Of a stretch of DNA of 36,137 nucleotides, positions 33,804 to 36,137 are shown piece after piece; the first letter of the stretch is position 1, and each line of letters begins with the position of its first letter. The DNA lies in assembly GCA_002470275.1 (NCBI GenBank), contig DKNY01000015.1:1-36137 (forward strand). The letters run 5' to 3'. The DNA is from Gammaproteobacteria bacterium UBA7376. Its GTDB lineage: Bacteria; Pseudomonadota; Gammaproteobacteria; Pseudomonadales; Azotimanducaceae. Position numbers and translations under genes: made by a program. The notes beneath the pieces were generated by a model that had not been told where the DNA came from, ran no database searches, and saw nothing but the letters and a program-made list of their open reading frames with translations.

Positions 33804-33851
33804 CGACCCCTTCTTGGTCAATAAGTAGAAGGTCAATTGGAGGAAGGCAAA

Positions 33852-34337
33852 ATGATTGTACGTCGTGTCTATGCCTATCATGAAGCGCAATCCCAGAGGC
33901 TCATCCTCTCAGCGCAGGACAACCCCTGTAGCGCCTGCGTGGTGGGCTGTGCAAAATCTTCTTCGGGAATGGAGCCTAAGGGAACGCCCGGGGAGCTACA
34001 GTTGGACGCATCCCTTCTGAATTTGCTCACGCTGAAACTCTTTGGTCTGCCGCTGTTGGCCGTCAGTTCTGCTGTTTGGCTGCTCCAGGGCGTATCCGCC
34101 CCGGTTACGCTGCTCGGCGTTACTGGGGTGCTGGGGGTCGCTCTGGGCTGCTCTGCTTGGCTTGCCCGGCGTTCAGTCCCGAATTTAGCGAAAGCCTTGA
34201 AAGGCGTTCCCGCCGCACCCAATATCGGTGGATCGAGCCAAGCGATTCGTTCTGCCGAAGACGGCAAGGCGGGGTCCCTAGAGTCAGACATACGCGCTAT
34301 AGTCGCGAAACACAAGCGAGGATTAGACGATGAATGA
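33852..34337 (+). CDS. rseC: RseC/MucC family membrane protein
   Basis: RseC/MucC proteins are small inner-membrane proteins of the sigma-E operon, linked to redox control (SoxR reduction in E. coli) and positive modulation of the envelope response. The 161-residue protein has an N-terminal soluble segment with a cysteine cluster, CSACVVGC (about residues 26-33), typical of the family. Two transmembrane helices follow (about 66-85 and 89-108), then a longer cytoplasmic tail. It starts at ATG 33852 with a strong GGAGGAAGG site (TTG 33837 rejected). It overlaps the mucD start by 8 nt. rpoE, rseA and rseB, which normally precede it, are absent. Confidence 0.8.
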   Translation: MIVRRVYAYHEAQSQRLILSAQDNPCSACVVGCAKSSSGMEPKGTPGELQLDASLLNLLTLKLFGLPLLAVSSAVWLLQGVSAPVTLLGVTGVLGVALGCSAWLARRSVPNLAKALKGVPAAPNIGGSSQAIRSAEDGKAGSLESDIRAIVAKHKRGLDDE

Positions 34338-35784
34338 AGGACGACGATCGACATCGCCTGCGGAGGCCGTGTGCACAGGGACGCGAGTCTATCTCAGCTA
34401 CGCCCTATTTTTTGTTGCTCTGGGACTGGCGTCCCTGGCCCAGGCGGAGCTGCCAGATTTCTCCGGATTGGTGGAAGAAAACGAGGCGGCGGTCGTCAAC
34501 ATCAGTTCTTCTGGACCGCGTAATGCACGGTCCGAGCGCCGCATGCCTTACGACGAACGCCTTGAGGAATTTTATCGCTTCTTCGGTCCACCTGGAGGGG
34601 ATGAGCGCCAGGCGCCTCGTGCACGGCAGTCCCTGGGCAGCGGTTTTATCATTGAAGAAGACGGATACATTCTGACTAACCATCATGTGGTGGATGAGGC
34701 CTCGGAAATTATCGTTCGCATGAGCGACCGCACGGAATACGTTGCTGAGGTGGTTGGCACAGACCCGCGCTCGGACCTGGCGCTTCTTAAGGTGGAGGCC
34801 GATGAGCCCCTGCCCTTTCTTGAGATCGGAAGTTCTGAAGAGGTTCGAGTGGGTCAGTGGGTGCTGGCCATCGGCTCACCCTTTGGGTTTGATTACTCGG
34901 TCACGGCAGGCATTGTCAGCGCCAAAGGCCGGAGCTTGAATACCAGACGAAATGGCGACTACGTTCCCTTCATCCAAACGGACGTGGCGATCAACCCAGG
35001 GAACTCTGGTGGCCCATTATTTAATTTAGATGGAGAGGTCATTGGCATCAATTCGCAAATCTATTCCAATTCAGGGGGCTTTATGGGCGTTAGTTTTGCC
35101 ATCCCCATCGATGTGGCTATGGAGGTCACCTCGCAGCTTAAGGAAAACGGAAAAGTAGCGCGTGGCTGGCTGGGCGTTGAAATTTTCGAATTGACCCGCG
35201 ATCTTGCTGAGGGATTCGGTCTTGAGAGGCCCCGTGGGGCATTCGTTGCAGGGGTGCTGGACGGCAGCCCTGCAGCTGCAGCGGGGCTGCAGGAAGAGGA
35301 CATCATTCTTGAGTTTGGCGGTCATGAAATTAGCCGTTCTGGAGAGCTGCCACAGTGGGTGGGGCGGTCTGCCGTCGGCAAGGCCTATGAGGTCGTGGTG
35401 TTTCGCGGCGGCCGGGAAGTGACGCTATCCGTGACCCTGGGTGAGCTGCCTGATAATCCAATGCTCGCTCGAGGGGGAGGTGCGCCACGACAGGCCGACG
35501 CCTTTGGGATGACGGTAGCGCCACCATCGGCCCAGACTCTGCAGCAAGCGGGCATCGAGGCAGGGATAGAAGTGATAAGGGCTGAGGGTCTGGCGGGAGA
35601 CTCCGGCTTTATCCGGGGGGATATCGTCGTAAGGATGCGCGGCGTCGCTATTCAAGAGCTGGAGGACTTCAGCCGCGTGGTGGCTCAGGTGACGCCAGGG
35701 GACATCGTCCCGATTAGAATCCTGAGGCAAACCAGGCGCGGTTATGTCGCCCAGTATCTGACCCTCCGAGTACCTGATGAGTAG
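34330..35784 (+). CDS. mucD: Periplasmic serine endoprotease DegP/MucD-like (HtrA)
   Basis: This HtrA-type protease and chaperone handles misfolded envelope proteins. The 484-residue precursor has a long basic N-terminus and hydrophobic signal (about 18-39, cleaving near AQA), a trypsin-like domain with His119 (TNHHVV), Asp149 (SDLALL) and Ser226 (NPGNSGGP), and two PDZ domains (about 275-370 and 395-480). The LA loop is short, as in MucD/DegQ rather than DegP. Length matches Pseudomonas MucD (474). It starts at ATG 34330, overlapping rseC. The rseC-mucD-(small ORF)-lepA order matches Pseudomonas, supporting the name MucD. Confidence 0.95.
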   Translation: MNEGRRSTSPAEAVCTGTRVYLSYALFFVALGLASLAQAELPDFSGLVEENEAAVVNISSSGPRNARSERRMPYDERLEEFYRFFGPPGGDERQAPRARQSLGSGFIIEEDGYILTNHHVVDEASEIIVRMSDRTEYVAEVVGTDPRSDLALLKVEADEPLPFLEIGSSEEVRVGQWVLAIGSPFGFDYSVTAGIVSAKGRSLNTRRNGDYVPFIQTDVAINPGNSGGPLFNLDGEVIGINSQIYSNSGGFMGVSFAIPIDVAMEVTSQLKENGKVARGWLGVEIFELTRDLAEGFGLERPRGAFVAGVLDGSPAAAAGLQEEDIILEFGGHEISRSGELPQWVGRSAVGKAYEVVVFRGGREVTLSVTLGELPDNPMLARGGGAPRQADAFGMTVAPPSAQTLQQAGIEAGIEVIRAEGLAGDSGFIRGDIVVRMRGVAIQELEDFSRVVAQVTPGDIVPIRILRQTRRGYVAQYLTLRVPDE

Positions 35785-35817
35785 GTTTCGCAGAATGGCG
35801 GGCGGAAGGTAACCCAT

Positions 35818-35985
35818 ATGATCTTGGCCATTGTGCTGATCTCCGTCGTTTGCGCGGGCCTGTGCCAGGCCATTGCGCGACGGCGGGGGCTGAAAGCAGG
35901 CCCTTGGGTAGTGATTGGGGCCTGCCTGGGTCCTCTGGCGCTGCCCTTGGTTTTGCTCGTTAGGGCAGGATCAAGTCCCGATTAG
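35818..35985 (+). CDS. Small two-helix membrane protein, unknown function
   Basis: This 55-codon ORF (ATG 35818, TAG 35983-35985) lies between mucD and lepA. A GGAAGG site at 35804-35809 is well placed. It encodes two hydrophobic helices, about residues 2-20 (ILAIVLISVVCAGLCQAIA) and 28-48, joined by a short RRRGLK turn. By the positive-inside rule the turn faces the cytoplasm and both ends the periplasm. Three Cys residues (12, 16, 36) lie in the helices. I do not recognise it. Candidate roles, such as modulating MucD or the envelope response, are guesses from position only. Confidence 0.6.
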   Translation: MILAIVLISVVCAGLCQAIARRRGLKAGPWVVIGACLGPLALPLVLLVRAGSSPD

Positions 35986-36081
35986 GGTCAGATGGTCCTG
36001 CTAAGGGAATTAGCGATTCCATCGAACTTCATCAGCCAGGTGGGATAAACTAAGAGAAAGCCCAAGACAGTCAAGGTCGAC

Positions 36082-36137
36082 GTGTCCAGCAATCATCTCA
36101 TCCGAAACTTTTCTATTATCGCCCATATCGATCACGG
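36082..36137 (+). CDS. lepA: Elongation factor 4 LepA (start only; continues past window)
   Basis: Nineteen codons are visible from GTG 36082, ending at the window edge. HLIRNFSIIAHIDHG is the start of the LepA G domain (G1 region, GKST expected next). LepA is a ribosome-associated GTPase that affects initiation and 30S biogenesis. AAGG at 36073-36076 is the binding site. The gene is in its usual position downstream of mucD; the GTG is supported by homology starting at once. Confidence 0.93.
   Translation, partial: MSSNHLIRNFSIIAHIDH

Noticed and set aside
36024..36051. GAACTT followed after 16 nt by TAAACT upstream of lepA, resembling a sigma-E promoter
   Set aside because: The -35-like hexamer matches, but the -10 does not fit the sigma-E consensus (TCTAA/TCTGA type). 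One short match in 100 nt is weak, although a mapped start here would revive it.
1..36137. tRNA/rRNA genes, insertion sequences, CRISPR arrays, prophage or attachment sites
   Set aside because: I saw no tRNA-like cloverleaf with CCA end, no transposase or phage protein, no regularly spaced repeats. XerD is the chromosomal housekeeping recombinase, not an integrase.

Overview
The window is a stretch of gammaproteobacterial chromosome. Most of it is housekeeping genes, in an order that recalls Pseudomonas and Cellvibrionales/Halieaceae-type marine bacteria: tadA-purL, gamma-carbonic anhydrase-purT, leuA, corB-ypjD, ffh-rpsP-rimM-trmD-rplS, xerD-dsbC-hom-recJ-prfB-lysS-ung, ygfZ/sdhE-ygfX, nadB, and rseC-mucD-lepA. 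The family-level placement is inferred from gene order and protein character. No rRNA gene is present to settle it. The DNA is moderately GC-rich, coding density is very high, and GTG or TTG starts are common.

Left end, 1-4306: a sugar or glycoside cassette that looks accessory. It has the end of an ADP-ribosylglycohydrolase-family gene, an overlapping beta-sandwich protein that may be its detached C-terminal domain, a convergent ROK-family fructokinase, and a divergent GPH-type sugar:cation symporter. A 13-bp perfect hairpin closes it. Next, 4326-4886 holds a small exported protein of unknown function and a small ribbon-helix-helix regulator, divergently arranged.

Core, 4966-17559: tadA and purL are 1 nt apart. 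A Nudix hydrolase converges on purL with its stop codon directly abutting. A gamma-carbonic anhydrase gene overlaps purT. A 334-nt gap before leuA carries a promoter, a leucine-rich leader ORF and several inverted repeats, so leuA is probably attenuated. corB and ypjD run leftward, and a membrane-anchored FMN/Fe-S glutamate-synthase-like gene sits between ypjD and ffh.

Translation and recombination block, 17647-29467: ffh, then the rpsP-rimM-trmD-rplS operon (tRNA and ribosome maturation), xerD, dsbC, hom, recJ, prfB with its programmed +1 frameshift, lysS and ung. thrC is absent from the hom-recJ junction.

Right end, 29485-36137: a 3-hydroxyisobutyryl-CoA hydrolase-like gene, ygfZ divergent from sdhE-ygfX (Fe-S and flavin maturation), nadB, then rseC-mucD directly, without the rpoE-rseA-rseB (algU-mucA-mucB) genes expected between nadB and rseC. 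An unannotated 55-residue two-helix membrane protein follows, and the first codons of lepA end the window.

I saw no tRNA or rRNA gene, insertion sequence, CRISPR array or phage gene. I cannot claim a wholly new system. The best leads are the split ADP-ribosylglycohydrolase cassette, the leuA leader, the missing sigma-E genes and the small membrane protein before lepA.
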